64,000 bases of DNA from Anaeramoeba flamelloides (taxonomy: Eukaryota > Metamonada > Anaeramoebidae), in NCBI GenBank assembly GCA_027625915.1, contig JANTQA010000042.1, positions 1,872,001 through 1,936,000 on the forward strand. Reading direction: 5' to 3'. Each line of letters starts with the position of its first letter. Within the stretch, counting starts at the first letter, position 1. This document shows, one piece after another, positions 47,909-57,049 of the stretch. The notes under the pieces were generated by a model. It saw only the letters and a program-made list of their open reading frames with translations, was not told the origin of the DNA and made no database searches. A program made the translations under genes and the position numbers.

Positions 47909-47913
<5 letters not shown>
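47810..47913 (+). repeat. F11 repeat with (AAT)n tail, copy b
   Basis: AATTGTGAAACTATCATTTT then ACGCTTAAATTACCTTCGAG, AATTTAAGTAAAAGGACATG, TAGAGTGTAATTTAGACTTC, TTCCATCAATAATAATAATA. The order is the same as in the copies at 19386, 53105 and 51643. Confidence 0.75.

Positions 47914-47940
<27 letters not shown>
47912..47940. repeat. (TA)n microsatellite between F11 and F1
   Basis: About fourteen TA units join the AAT tail of F11 to the TATATAAAC tip of the F1 element. Confidence 0.9.
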
Positions 47941-47945
<5 letters not shown>

Positions 47946-48493
47946 AGATTTCAAAATTTTTGGCTCAGTTTATAATGTTAATGAAAGCTGTTTGAAGAGT
48001 TTATTCCAGTATTCTTATCATAAAAATATTTTCAAATTTTTTGGATCCGAATCATTTTTTCTAATTTTGCAAATTTTAGTTTTACTTTTTCAAATTTTTT
48101 TTTTTCTTTTTCTTTTTTTTTTGCATAAGATCATTTGGTAAAAAAAAAGATCTTTGAAAAGACCAATAATAACTAATAAAATTTCTACTATATAATGTCT
48201 TTTAAAATGAATTTAATTATTCGTAAAAAATCTTGTTGTTCAACTTTTTTTCAGTGAAAGTTCAGTAATAAAAAATCCGTAATACTCATTTCAACAATTT
48301 TGATTCCCTTTTTTTTAGTTTTTGATTTTATTTTTTTTAATTTTTTAAATATCAGGCTCTTATAGATTTAGAATGATTTCAAAGTGAATTACAAATCAGA
48401 TTAAGTTATTCTTGAATACTAAAGGGTTATTTTTTTTTTTTTTTCAATTTATTATTTCAGGTGAGTCACAATTTTTGAAATGGAGTTTATATA
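47937..48493 (-). mobile_element. MITE family F1, copy 2, with both tips
   Basis: The left tip TATATAAACCAGATTTCAAA then ATTTTTGGCTCAG and the right tip read backwards, TATATAAACTCCATTTCAAA then AATTGTGACTCACC, are clear inverted repeats of about 35 bases. The interior is the inverse of 17764-18400. Length about 555 bases. Its right tip overlaps the left tip of the next F2 element. Confidence 0.82.
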
Positions 48494-49193
48494 AACTCTG
48501 TTTCAGTAAAAGGTGCCAAACATTTTTTTCAAATATAAATTATTTTATACAATTGACCTTTGAAGAACCAATAAGAAATAAACATAATAATACACATCAA
48601 AGAATTGTTGACATATATCTGAAAGAAAATTAATTAATCAATATATTTACTTAAAATTGAAAAACTCAAATGCTGAGGGCACTATTGAGTAAAAACGATG
48701 TTAGTTTAAATAACCTACTGGTATTTGAATAAGAAATAACAAACAATTTTCAACACTATTTTCCATACTTTTCTTTTATAAATCAAGTCTATAAACCAAA
48801 TGGGTTGGAATTAATAGTCTCTATTTGAAAAAGGAAATCAAATTGAAGTGAAAATTTTTCACATTTATTCTTCAAATATTATCAGGATCAAAGATTGAAT
48901 AAAATTCCAATAGAAATCAATCTTATTTCTCAACAATCATTTCCTAGTTTTCAATAATATGTAAAATAACACATTTTTACCAAGTTACCATTGATCTTGT
49001 TATAAAAAAAAATTTTGCACCTGAATTAGGTGTAAAAATAAAATCGAAAAAAAACAGCAAAAATGTGAAAAAATGATTTCAATTTTGAAAATTTCTAAAA
49101 TAAAATTTTTCTTCTAATATCTATGCAAACCCTTTAAACACTGTATTTCACTCATTACAACTGGACCCCTATGACTGGAAAATAGTTTATATT
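48487..49193 (+). mobile_element. MITE family F2, copy C, with both tips
   Basis: The left tip TATATAAACTCTGTTTCAGT then AAAAGGTGCC pairs with the right tip read backwards, AATATAAACTATTTTCCAGT then CATAGGGGTCC. It is about 700 bases with no frame. It is the reference copy for 1019, 23837 and 36231. Confidence 0.8.
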
Positions 49194-49936
49194 TGAAGAA
49201 ACAAATACAATTTTCATTATCTAATTATTTTTATGAAATCTTTTTTTGAAAAAAAAAAGCAAAAGAATTATTTTTATCGATCTTTATATTTTGGTTATTA
49301 CAAAAAATATTAAGCCAATTTACAATATTCATGAGTTTTAAAAAAGAAATTAAAAAATAGAAAAAAAACATAAACAAAATAAACAAGGAAACTTCAAAAT
49401 AAAATTTAAACTTATATAAAAAAAAAAATTAAGACTCATTTATTTATTTCAAATCCATTATTCTCATACTTGTTAAATAAAAAAAAAATCCTTTTATAAT
49501 GTGCCAAAATGGAATAAAAAGTTGAGTGAAAAAAAAATTATTTTTTTTTATTTAAATAATTTAGATACTTTTTATTATATTTTTTTCATTTAATCAGAGT
49601 AAATTTTTTTTAAAAAAAATTTACAAACCCAATAACTATATTAATATTCAAAAAATATGAATATATATAAACCAATCAATCAATTAATACCAAAGATTCT
49701 GTTTAGAATTTTTTAGACAAATGATCAATGTTTTGTTTATAAATTAATTATTAAACTTAATTTATGAATGTAACCTTTTTTCAATCAAAAATTTATTCCA
49801 TAAAAATAGTAAACGAAATAAAAAAAAATCTATTGTAATATATACTTTCTCAATTGCAATCTAGGCTCGTGTTTTATAATTTTGATAAAAAAAATGTAGA
49901 AGTTATCATAAAAAAAAAAAATTGAAATTAAAAATT

Positions 49937-51493
49937 TTAATTCCAATATTGATCTTGATTTTGGTTCCAATTATTTCCATTCTGGTAGCTGTTTTGATAA
50001 GTGTTAAGTTGGTTGTGGTTATAATAATTTGGTTTATAGTTGGTTTTTTGTTGGTATGAAAGATCTTTACTATTAAAAGTGCTCTGGAATTTATTATTAT
50101 ATTTTTGAAATTTATGATTATGATTATAATTATAATTATGATTATAATTATAATTCTGAGAATAATTATTCTGATAATTGTTGTGGCTATGATTTATTTT
50201 ATTTTGATTATTATATTTTTGATTCATAAAGTGTGTGTTAGGTTCGTTTCTTTTGGTAGAATTGTATGTTTTATAATTCTTTTTGATATTTTGATACATT
50301 TTTCGATTTGTTGACAATAATTTACTTCTTATACCACCTGCTCTGGACAGCTCAACTTTAATTTCTCGTTCATTTATAAGAGTATTATTGAGAATTTTTA
50401 TTGCCTTTTCAGCATTCCGGATATCGTAATATTCAATAAATCTGTGTCGAAATTTATTTGGTGTTGATCGAATTTCATTTATTTCTCCAGCCTGTGAAAA
50501 AATTTCATTAATTTTTTCATTTGTAATTGTTTCGTCCAAATTAAAGCAAACAACCGTTCCTTGGTTTTGGTCTTCTTCTTTAGGGTTTTCCTTTGGAATT
50601 GAAAAATGGATATCTAATTTTCTCCCATTGATTTCTTTCCCTTGTAATTGTTCTATCGCATTTATTGAATGTCGTATATCATAATATTTGATCAATACAA
50701 ATCCTCTAAATTTGCTTTTTGAATAGATTTCTTTAATTTCCCCAAATTGTCCAAAAGTTTTGTCAAGCAACTCATCTTCAATATTTGAATTTATATTTCT
50801 TATAAATAATGCACGGTTTGGATATTCTCCTAACGGGTGTTCTTTTCGTTCTTTTCTTTCAAGTTGCTTTTGTTGCTGTTTTTGGTATTGTGTTTGTAAT
50901 TGTATTTGTTGTTGCTGCTGTTGCTTTGAATTTGTTTTCCACCAAGAACCAAAATGGAATGGTTTAATAAACTTTTCTTGATCTAAATTTCTTTGCAATA
51001 AAAATTCTTTTTGTTCGCTTTCATCTAATCGGAATTGTTGTTGTTTGATCAAAAGATTTTGATGATCCATAGGATAAAAATCTTGATTATAATTTGTATG
51101 CAATTGAAATTTTGGAATTTGATTATAATTTAATTGTTCCTGTTGTTGACCAAGTTGTTGTTTTGGTTGTTTTTCATGGTGGTGATGGTGGTGGTGATGA
51201 TGATGGTATTTAAGATTAAAATTCTGTTCTTCTCCTTCATAATAATCATAATTATTATCTTGAATATAATCTTGTTGTTGGTAATATTTATTATTAGGAT
51301 TTTGAAGTGCTTTGTATTCCTCATTAAATTTATTATCTTTCTTTATTTCTTCTTTTTTAGAGTAATTATTATTCGAATTATTCTTTTGATAATTTAGTAA
51401 ATTGTTAGTTTTTTTATTTTTTGGTGTTTTGTTTATTTTTGGAAAATAGTCAATTATAGTTTCCTCCAATCTCGCTTCTTTTTTTTGAATCAT
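49937..51493 (-). CDS. Mei2-like RNA-binding protein (RRM1 and RRM2), low-complexity flanks
   Basis: A single exon of 518 residues. The ATG at 51493 is preceded by an in-frame stop (TAA), so this start is sound. RRM1 spans about 227-298: RNP2 ALFIRNI and RNP1 FRGFVLIKYYDIRHSINAI. The linker KLDIHFSIPKENPKEEDQNQ then GTVVCFNLD is a near match to plant and fission-yeast Mei2 (KLDIHYSIPKDNPSEKDINQ). RRM2 spans about 312-384: HRFIEYYDIRNAEKA. The YYDIR signature in both RRMs is diagnostic of the Mei2/AML group, which acts on meiotic or developmental RNAs. The Mei2 hallmark RRM3 at the C-terminus is missing; instead residues 400-518 are Asn, Tyr and His rich. N-terminal tracts include ten His (97-106) and Gln runs. 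Low-complexity tails often drive RNA-granule assembly; that is inference. Confidence 0.92.
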   Translation of the reverse strand: MIQKKEARLEETIIDYFPKINKTPKNKKTNNLLNYQKNNSNNNYSKKEEIKKDNKFNEEYKALQNPNNKYYQQQDYIQDNNYDYYEGEEQNFNLKYHHHHHHHHHHEKQPKQQLGQQQEQLNYNQIPKFQLHTNYNQDFYPMDHQNLLIKQQQFRLDESEQKEFLLQRNLDQEKFIKPFHFGSWWKTNSKQQQQQQIQLQTQYQKQQQKQLERKERKEHPLGEYPNRALFIRNINSNIEDELLDKTFGQFGEIKEIYSKSKFRGFVLIKYYDIRHSINAIEQLQGKEINGRKLDIHFSIPKENPKEEDQNQGTVVCFNLDETITNEKINEIFSQAGEINEIRSTPNKFRHRFIEYYDIRNAEKAIKILNNTLINEREIKVELSRAGGIRSKLLSTNRKMYQNIKKNYKTYNSTKRNEPNTHFMNQKYNNQNKINHSHNNYQNNYSQNYNYNHNYNYNHNHKFQKYNNKFQSTFNSKDLSYQQKTNYKPNYYNHNQLNTYQNSYQNGNNWNQNQDQYWN

Positions 51494-51642
51494 ATTATTT
51501 TCTATTGTTTATTATAGAATAGATAAAAAAAATTTAAAATCATTTTGGGGATAAATATTTAGATTTTTGTTTTCTTTTTCTTGTTTCTTTTCTTCTTTTC
51601 TTCTTTTTTTTTTTTTCAAAATTTTTTAAAAATCTCTTAATA

Positions 51643-51772
51643 GTATTATTATTATTATTATTGGAGAAGTGTAAAATATAACTCTAGATAATTTTTAACT
51701 TGATTTTCCTCAATCGAAATTTAAGCGTAAAATTAAATATTTCAAAAATATTAATTAATGAAAATTATCTTC
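51643..51772 (-). repeat. F11 repeat with (AAT)n tail, copy d (inverted)
   Basis: Read on the minus strand: TTTTCATTAATTAATATTTT, TGAAATATTTAATTTTACGC, TTAAATTTCGATTGAGGAAA, AATTATCTAGAGTTATATTT, ACACTTCTCCAATAATAATA. It shares TTTTCATTAATTAATA upstream with copy c, so the repeat probably begins at or before that block. Confidence 0.72.
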
Positions 51773-52167
51773 AAAGTGGATAATGTTAAAGATTGATACA
51801 TTAAGATTTATTTTTGTTTAATTATTTTGAAATTTTAATCTATCAAATTCATAGAAATGGAAGGCCCATAAAAAGTGAAATTTTATTTGAAAAAAGTAAT
51901 TTTCAGACTTTTAGGAATAATTTTAAGTTTAAGCATTATTTAAATCTGGTACATACATGTTATTATTTCCATGGATTGATCACTTGAAAAGTTTTGATTT
52001 TTAATGATATAAAAAATTTATTCACTATTTTTTTATTCTCAAAGTTTTTTAAAATACATTTTATTTATTTTCTTTTAAGGAAAAATACACATGTGCAAAA
52101 AGCGATGTCTTAATGCTTGAAGTTTTTTTACTAAATTTTTCATTTTTCCAAAAACTATAAAACTTTT

Positions 52168-52753
52168 CCAATGCGCCCCAATGGCAGAGGTTTTTTTGTC
52201 AACGAACATGGAGGTTCTAATAGCAAAAAATTCGATTTAATAAAATCAATTAATTACCAAATCAAGAAATTTTCTTAGATTTAAATATATTTTCAAATGA
52301 ATAAAATTAAGCATGGTGTAATGGATATATATTTGTATGAGAAAGTTTTAAAAAGTAGTGGGTATATGAAAAATTTTGTTTTGTAATTAATTTTGGTGTT
52401 TAAAATAAAATTAACCATTTATTTGTAACTAATAATTAACGAACTGTAAAGTGTTCACCTTAAATCATAAAGGCCATGGGGTTGAAACCCTCGAAATTAT
52501 GTTATTTTTTAAACCATTATCTCATAAAGTTACAAAAACCAACCCGGTGTAATTTTAATTAAAAATTGTGTGTATTTTTCCTAGAACCACTCATTCTTTT
52601 GGGAAACTGTTTAACCAATCGAAATTTTTTTTGGCAATTATAAAAATCGATCATGGATTGGAACAAAATCCACTCAATTTAATGATCCGCCCGATTATTG
52701 AAAGAATTGACCAGATTCGCTATATTCTCACCTCGGTTAAATATTATCTCTAA
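52168..52753 (+). other. Two codon-like patches, function unknown
   Basis: At 52168-52275 a frame opens MRPNGRGFFVNEHGGSNSKK and ends after about 36 residues. At 52571-52753, after a TTCCTAG acceptor, another reads RTTHSFGKLFNQSKFFLAII then KIDHGLEQNPLNLMIRPIIE and RIDQIRYILTSVKYYL before TAA. Both are richer in G and C than their surroundings. They could be exons of one small plus-strand gene or a decayed one. No family was recognised and the connecting intron was not defined. Confidence 0.3.
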
Positions 52754-52784
52754 TTCAAATTTTAATGATTCGGGAAGTGATGTA

Positions 52785-52990
52785 TATCGTAAAGTGCGTT
52801 AGAAAGCAGTTAAGTGCTTATGTTTTCCAAAATTCAAAAGAATAGAGAAAAATCCTAGATTTTACTTCATTCTTTGAAATTCTGGAAAAGCTAACAACAG
52901 TTTTTTTTAATTTAAAAGAATTGAGTAAAAACTTTGATTTTCCTTCCATTCTTTTAATTTTTGGAAGACCTAACCGAGCTTTTTTTAATT
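52785..52990 (+). repeat. F10 multi-hairpin repeat, locus 2
   Basis: The lead GTAAAGTGCGTTAGAAAGCA then GTTAAGTGCTTATG is followed by an imperfect palindrome TTTTCCAAAATTCAAAAGAA ... CATTCTTTGAAATTCTGGAA (52821-52887). A second is formed by TTTAATTTAAAAGAATTGAG ... CCATTCTTTTAATTTTTGGA (52905-52965). Confidence 0.75.
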
Positions 52991-53104
52991 TTTGAATTTT
53001 TCCGATATGTCCTTTCTATGAAAAAGATAGATTAATTTTTCACAATAAATTGAAACAAATAGATCTTTATGAAATAATTTTAAACTATGTTAGTTTGAAA
53101 TTAT

Positions 53105-53211
53105 TTTCATTAATTAATAATCGTGAAATCTATGATTTCACGCTTAAATTTCTGAAAGGGAATTTAAGTCTAAGGGCAACTAGAGTGTAATTTACACTTC
53201 TTCAATAATAA
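53105..53211 (+). repeat. F11 repeat with (AAT)n tail, copy c (best hairpins)
   Basis: Two stems are seen directly: CGTGAAATC-TAT-GATTTCACG (53123-53143), then CTTAAATT...AATTTAAG (53144-53169). CTAGAGTGTAATTTACACTT and CTTCAATAATA follow. This is the most symmetric copy. Confidence 0.78.
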
Positions 53212-53705
53212 AAAAAACCTAATGAATGTTTTCTTGAGTTTTCTGTTTATTCTGAAAAATCTGTGAATTGTTAGGTTTTTATAAGTTTTCTATTTATTTA
53301 GAAAATCAATAGATTTTCGTCAAGTTTTTTTTACTTTTTGTAATAAACAAAAAATTTTAATAATTTTTCTGTTTATTTCAAAAAGTAAAAAAAACCTAGA
53401 ACAATTCAAAATAAATAGAAAACTCAAAAAAACCTAACGAAAACCAATAAATTTCACAAATAAAATAGAAAACCTCAAAAAAACCTAGAACACTTAACTA
53501 ATAAACAGAAAACTCAAAAAAACCTCATGAAAGTTAATTGATTTTCCAATAAAATAGAAAACCTCAAAAAAACCTCAAAAAAATCTAGAACACTTAACAA
53601 ATAAACAGAAAATTAAAAAAAACCTAAAGGCAATTTTCCAGAATAAATAAAGAAATAAACCAAAAATTAAATAATTTTTTTGGTTTATTTCAAAAAATTA
53701 AAAAA
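53212..53705. repeat. Array of degenerate units with alternating orientation
   Basis: Recurrent units of about 30-60 bases resemble AATAAACAGAAAACTCAAAA then AAACCTA. They appear as AAACCTAGAACA at about 53393, 53484 and 53582 and in inverse form (TTTTCTGTTTATTCTGAAAA) at about 53240. The unit also occurs beside F10 loci (43930-43990, 58440-58505), so the array is probably an expanded F10 stem. No frame. Confidence 0.6.
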
Positions 53706-54227
53706 AACTTATCTGCTATAAGAGGAAATTAATTTCCTCTTTTCAAACCAAAAAAAAAAATAAATTTCAGAAATTTAAGAATTTGGTGATACAAAACCAC
53801 GAAAAGATTAATTGAAATTTTTCGAAATTTGGCGATTTGAAATTTAAATCTTGTAAACTGATTTTTTAATCGAATTTTTTGAAATTCAGATTTCTTTTAA
53901 ACTTTTTTGTAAATTATATTATTTGCATAAAAGACTTTATGAAATTTTTTTTTTGTTATTTGAATTTTGTAAATCAAAAGAAGTGAAATTTCACAATACC
54001 CTTTTTGGTTTCAAATACGCTCCTCGAGTCTGGAGAAAATTCATGTTAAGTAATTAGACCCTTAATTTCGAATTTTAAGTTTAAAAAATTCAAAAAAAAG
54101 TTATAAAGTAGATCGGTAAAAACAAAAAAACTTTTGGTGAACGTGTTTAGTAACATTTTAGAAAAAGTCAAGATTTTTCACCAATAAAAAAAAAAAACAA
54201 AAAAAAAAAAAAGTATAGGGGGATTAC

Positions 54228-54591
54228 CTTCAAACGAAGAAGACAACTTGAAAACTCCACGATCAATACCAATATTAAGTGGGTTTTCCTTCTTTATGCT
54301 TTTTGAAAGGGGCTTTTCTTGTGTTTTTTCACTGAGTATCTGATTGGGAACTGTATTCCAAATTTTTTTTAATTTGTTTTCTTCAAAGTTCTTCTTGAGT
54401 TGGGGGAATCTCTTTTTCTTGTTGAGAGAAAGCTTTAATTCTTTTCCTTCGTAAAGGGGTTTTTTGGAGAATTTTGTTGAGTTCAGCAATTTTTTTTCAA
54501 CTTTTACATTTTGGTTTGTGCTAGTAGGCTGGAATTTTGTTGGTAAATTAAACAACGAAGAAAACTTTAGAATTGGAATTTGGGTATGCAT
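54228..54591 (-). CDS. Orphan first exon, Lys/Ser-rich protein of unknown function (partial)
   Basis: The frame begins MHTQIPILKFSSLFNLPTKF at 54591 and stays open 121 codons to a GTAATCC donor at 54227 (phase 1). Beyond that the frame turns to poly-Phe sequence. Composition is richer in G and C than the flanks, and the residues are mixed (Lys, Leu, Ser, Pro), unlike the homopolymer frames around it. No domain was recognised. I could not find the next exon downstream; it may lie across the repeat-rich stretch to 51.5 kb, or the gene may be broken. Confidence 0.45.
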
Positions 54592-55673
54592 CTCTTGGGG
54601 TGATAATAAGAATTACAATAAATTACAAAAAATCGACAAAAAATGGTTTGTAATCTTGCAAATAATGAACTATTATCGCTTTGAAGATACTAAAGGATTA
54701 ACCACTTTTGTGAAGAAAAAAAAGAGTTGATTTTCTTTTTTAAATCGATTTTTGTAAATATTATTTTCCTATTTAAAAGTAATTTAAAACCCCAAAATGG
54801 TTGTCTTTTTTTCTTCAAATTGTTGCTCTTATATTCAAATCATTTTTCAGAAAATTATTCATTTCTGATTTTTTCAAAAATAATCCTACCCCTATTTATT
54901 CTTCTCAGATAGACAGTAAAAAAAGTCAAAAGATCGAACAGTCTTAATAATTTTGTCAATTGGTTTCTTATTGTGTGATTACTTGTCATTCTTAATGAGG
55001 TAGTCATTTTTTTCTTTTTTTTCAAAATTTTAATTGTGAAAAGTACTTGAAATATGATTTTTTTTGAGTCCTACCAGGTATCCAAACTTTTGAAACCAAA
55101 AAACCATCTGGCATTCTATTTGTGAAAAGAAAGCGAATTCAAATTAAACCAGATTAAAATCTTTAAATTGTTAATTTTGAGAACAATTATTTTTTGATTA
55201 AATTTTTATTTTATTAAATTTGGCTTTGGATCTCGGTATGTGTTTATACCAATGAGTGAAAGTATTCACTAACAAATCAAAAAAAATAGATCCAAAAAGG
55301 TGTGTATTTTAAACAAAAATTTCCTTTTAGAAGACCAAACAAGAAAGATCACCATTCTAAATAAATTTAATGAAATCAAGAATGAAAAAAAAAAAATTGA
55401 TAAAGTTCTATTTTCGAAGATTTGTTTTCTTTATCTTTTTAATTTCGTATGACTAACAAACATTATATTAACTTGTATTTCTCACCTTTTTAATATTTTT
55501 TATTCTTTTCCATAAACATTTTTTGACAAATTTGTTTTCAAGAATTCAATTTTACTATATTTTTATCAAACTAAATCAAAAACAAAGAATATAATTCAAA
55601 GGTTAAAGTAAAAGAATTAACATTTCTTAACCCAAAAACAGAAAAATTAAAACTTTGAGAAAAAGAAAAAGTA

Positions 55674-56149
55674 CAGTGGTGGAAATAACCCTTTCAGACA
55701 ACCTTTAACCTACTACTAAAATTTACTCGTGTTTTTTTTTCAGACTTGGGTATTGGAAGACCAGAAATCACTTATAGATTCTTGGTTCAGATCCAAATTG
55801 ACTTTAGAGGTTAGATCTTTGATTAATCAAAATGGCTCAATTATATTAAATGCTTTTGTTTGAATAATTTCATCATATTTACAAAATTTGTGAGATTAAT
55901 TGATTTTTTTATAAAAATTCAAAAAATGAAATAATGTTCATTTTTTTTTGTCAAAAAATTACTTTTTAATCTTTCAATATCTTCCTAATTCTTTTTTAAA
56001 ATTTATTTAAAGAACCCTATTTCTTGTTTATATACTATTTTCATCCCATTGATTTCTTTCTTTTATTTCTAGAGCCAGCCAATATTTTTTGCATGAGTTA
56101 AATTTTATTAATAGGTTAAAATAAAAAACATGGGTTAGTTACACCACTG
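55674..56149. mobile_element. MITE F8 with CAGTGGTG tips and TA target site
   Basis: The 476-base element is flanked by TA on both sides. The tips CAGTGGTGGAAATAACCC and, read backwards, CAGTGGTGTAACTAACCC agree in 16 of 18 positions. Tip sequence and TA duplication are those of Tc1/mariner elements. There is no frame inside and no second copy in the window. Confidence 0.85.
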
Positions 56150-56323
56150 TAATATTGATAAAAATTCAATAGCAAAAATCTAGAATTATTTTCAGAATTA
56201 GATGATGAGAATTGAAAATAAAAATCCTATTTTCTGAATCAAACGAATTTGTCCAATATATCTTTATTTCTGAAAAAGAATTTAATAAATTTCCTATTTT
56301 TTGAATCAAATCAAAAATTATTA

Positions 56324-57049
56324 TAGTGGGGAAAAAAATACCAGACATGTAAATAATTCCTGATACAATTTTTAATTGTCAATATTAGGAAAATTGATGT
56401 GTAATTTCTTTTATTTAAAATCAAATCCTTGAATAAACTAAACAAATATTTTATGAAAACAGTCATAAATCTACCTAAAGTTCATTAAAATAAGGTATAA
56501 GCTTGAATTCAAAAATAGGGGCAGATTTTTCATCAGAAAATAATTTGGTTAATTTTTTTTTTTTTTTTTTTGAATTATAATATATTTTACTAAAGTGTGT
56601 AGTGATAATAACCAATCTAGATTAAAAAATAAAAATATAGTGTAATCATTCATTTTTTCAAAGATAAAGGAAAAAAGAAGAACATATGATAAAAAAGTTT
56701 GCACACAATTTTGAAATTTGACTTATATAAAATATTAATTTAGTTCTTTCCTAACCTTACCTGAGATCTACTAATTTTCAAAAAAAGGGGAATTTTATTG
56801 AGGTTTGATAAGAATTTGGACGATATTAATTTTTATTCTTGTTTTTTGATTGATTAAATATTATTTTAGAAAAGTTTAATTTCATTAATTATAATTCTAA
56901 TTAGTGGACGAGTCATAATTTTATAAGAACTTGACTTTTAACAATTAGAAATTGATATTAAATAAATGAAATTAAATAACAATTTTCATAATTTCAACAA
57001 TTAAAAATCATGCCAGGGATTATTTTGATGTCGGTATTTTTTACATTAC
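56324..57049 (+). mobile_element. MITE family F5, copy B
   Basis: Left: TATAGTGGGGAAAAAAATAC then CAGACATGTAAATAATTCCT. Right read backwards: AGTAATGTAAAAAATACCGA then CATCAAAATAATCCCTGGCA. The TIRs are about 75 bases and equal those of 8953-9463, but the 570-base interior differs. Non-coding. Confidence 0.78.

Larger units (their letters stand above)
46576..49936. other. Intergenic, almost wholly made of repeat elements
   Basis: Between the ASH-RhoGAP start and the Mei2-like stop lie, in order: foldback F12 (46719-47272), a short F4 (47356-47547), F11 (47810-47913), (TA)n (47912-47940), F1 (47937-48493) and F2 (48487-49193). The last 740 bases to 49936 are AT-rich with nothing recognised. 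Only about 140 bases separate F12 from the ASH-RhoGAP start codon, so that gene's promoter overlaps or abuts the element. Confidence 0.6.
51494..54227. other. Intergenic; F11 and F10 repeats and weak codon-like patches
   Basis: It contains an inverted F11 copy (51643-51772), two short open patches (52168-52275 and 52568-52753), an F10 hairpin locus (52785-52990), an F11 copy (53105-53211) and a repeat array (53212-53705). The rest is AT-rich. The Mei2-like gene starts at its left edge, so its promoter lies in the first few hundred bases. Confidence 0.5.

Noticed and set aside
52448-52500. tRNA-like sequence (GGGGTTGAAACCCTC and AGGCC spacing; a CATGGTGTAATGGATA piece at 52312)
   Set aside because: The T-arm-like and D-arm-like pieces are 130 bases apart, the anticodon stem does not pair, and no acceptor stem was found. 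It is at most a decayed tRNA fragment.
53212-53705. CRISPR-like array
   Set aside because: Units are degenerate, vary in length and alternate in orientation; there are no regular spacers and the DNA is eukaryotic.
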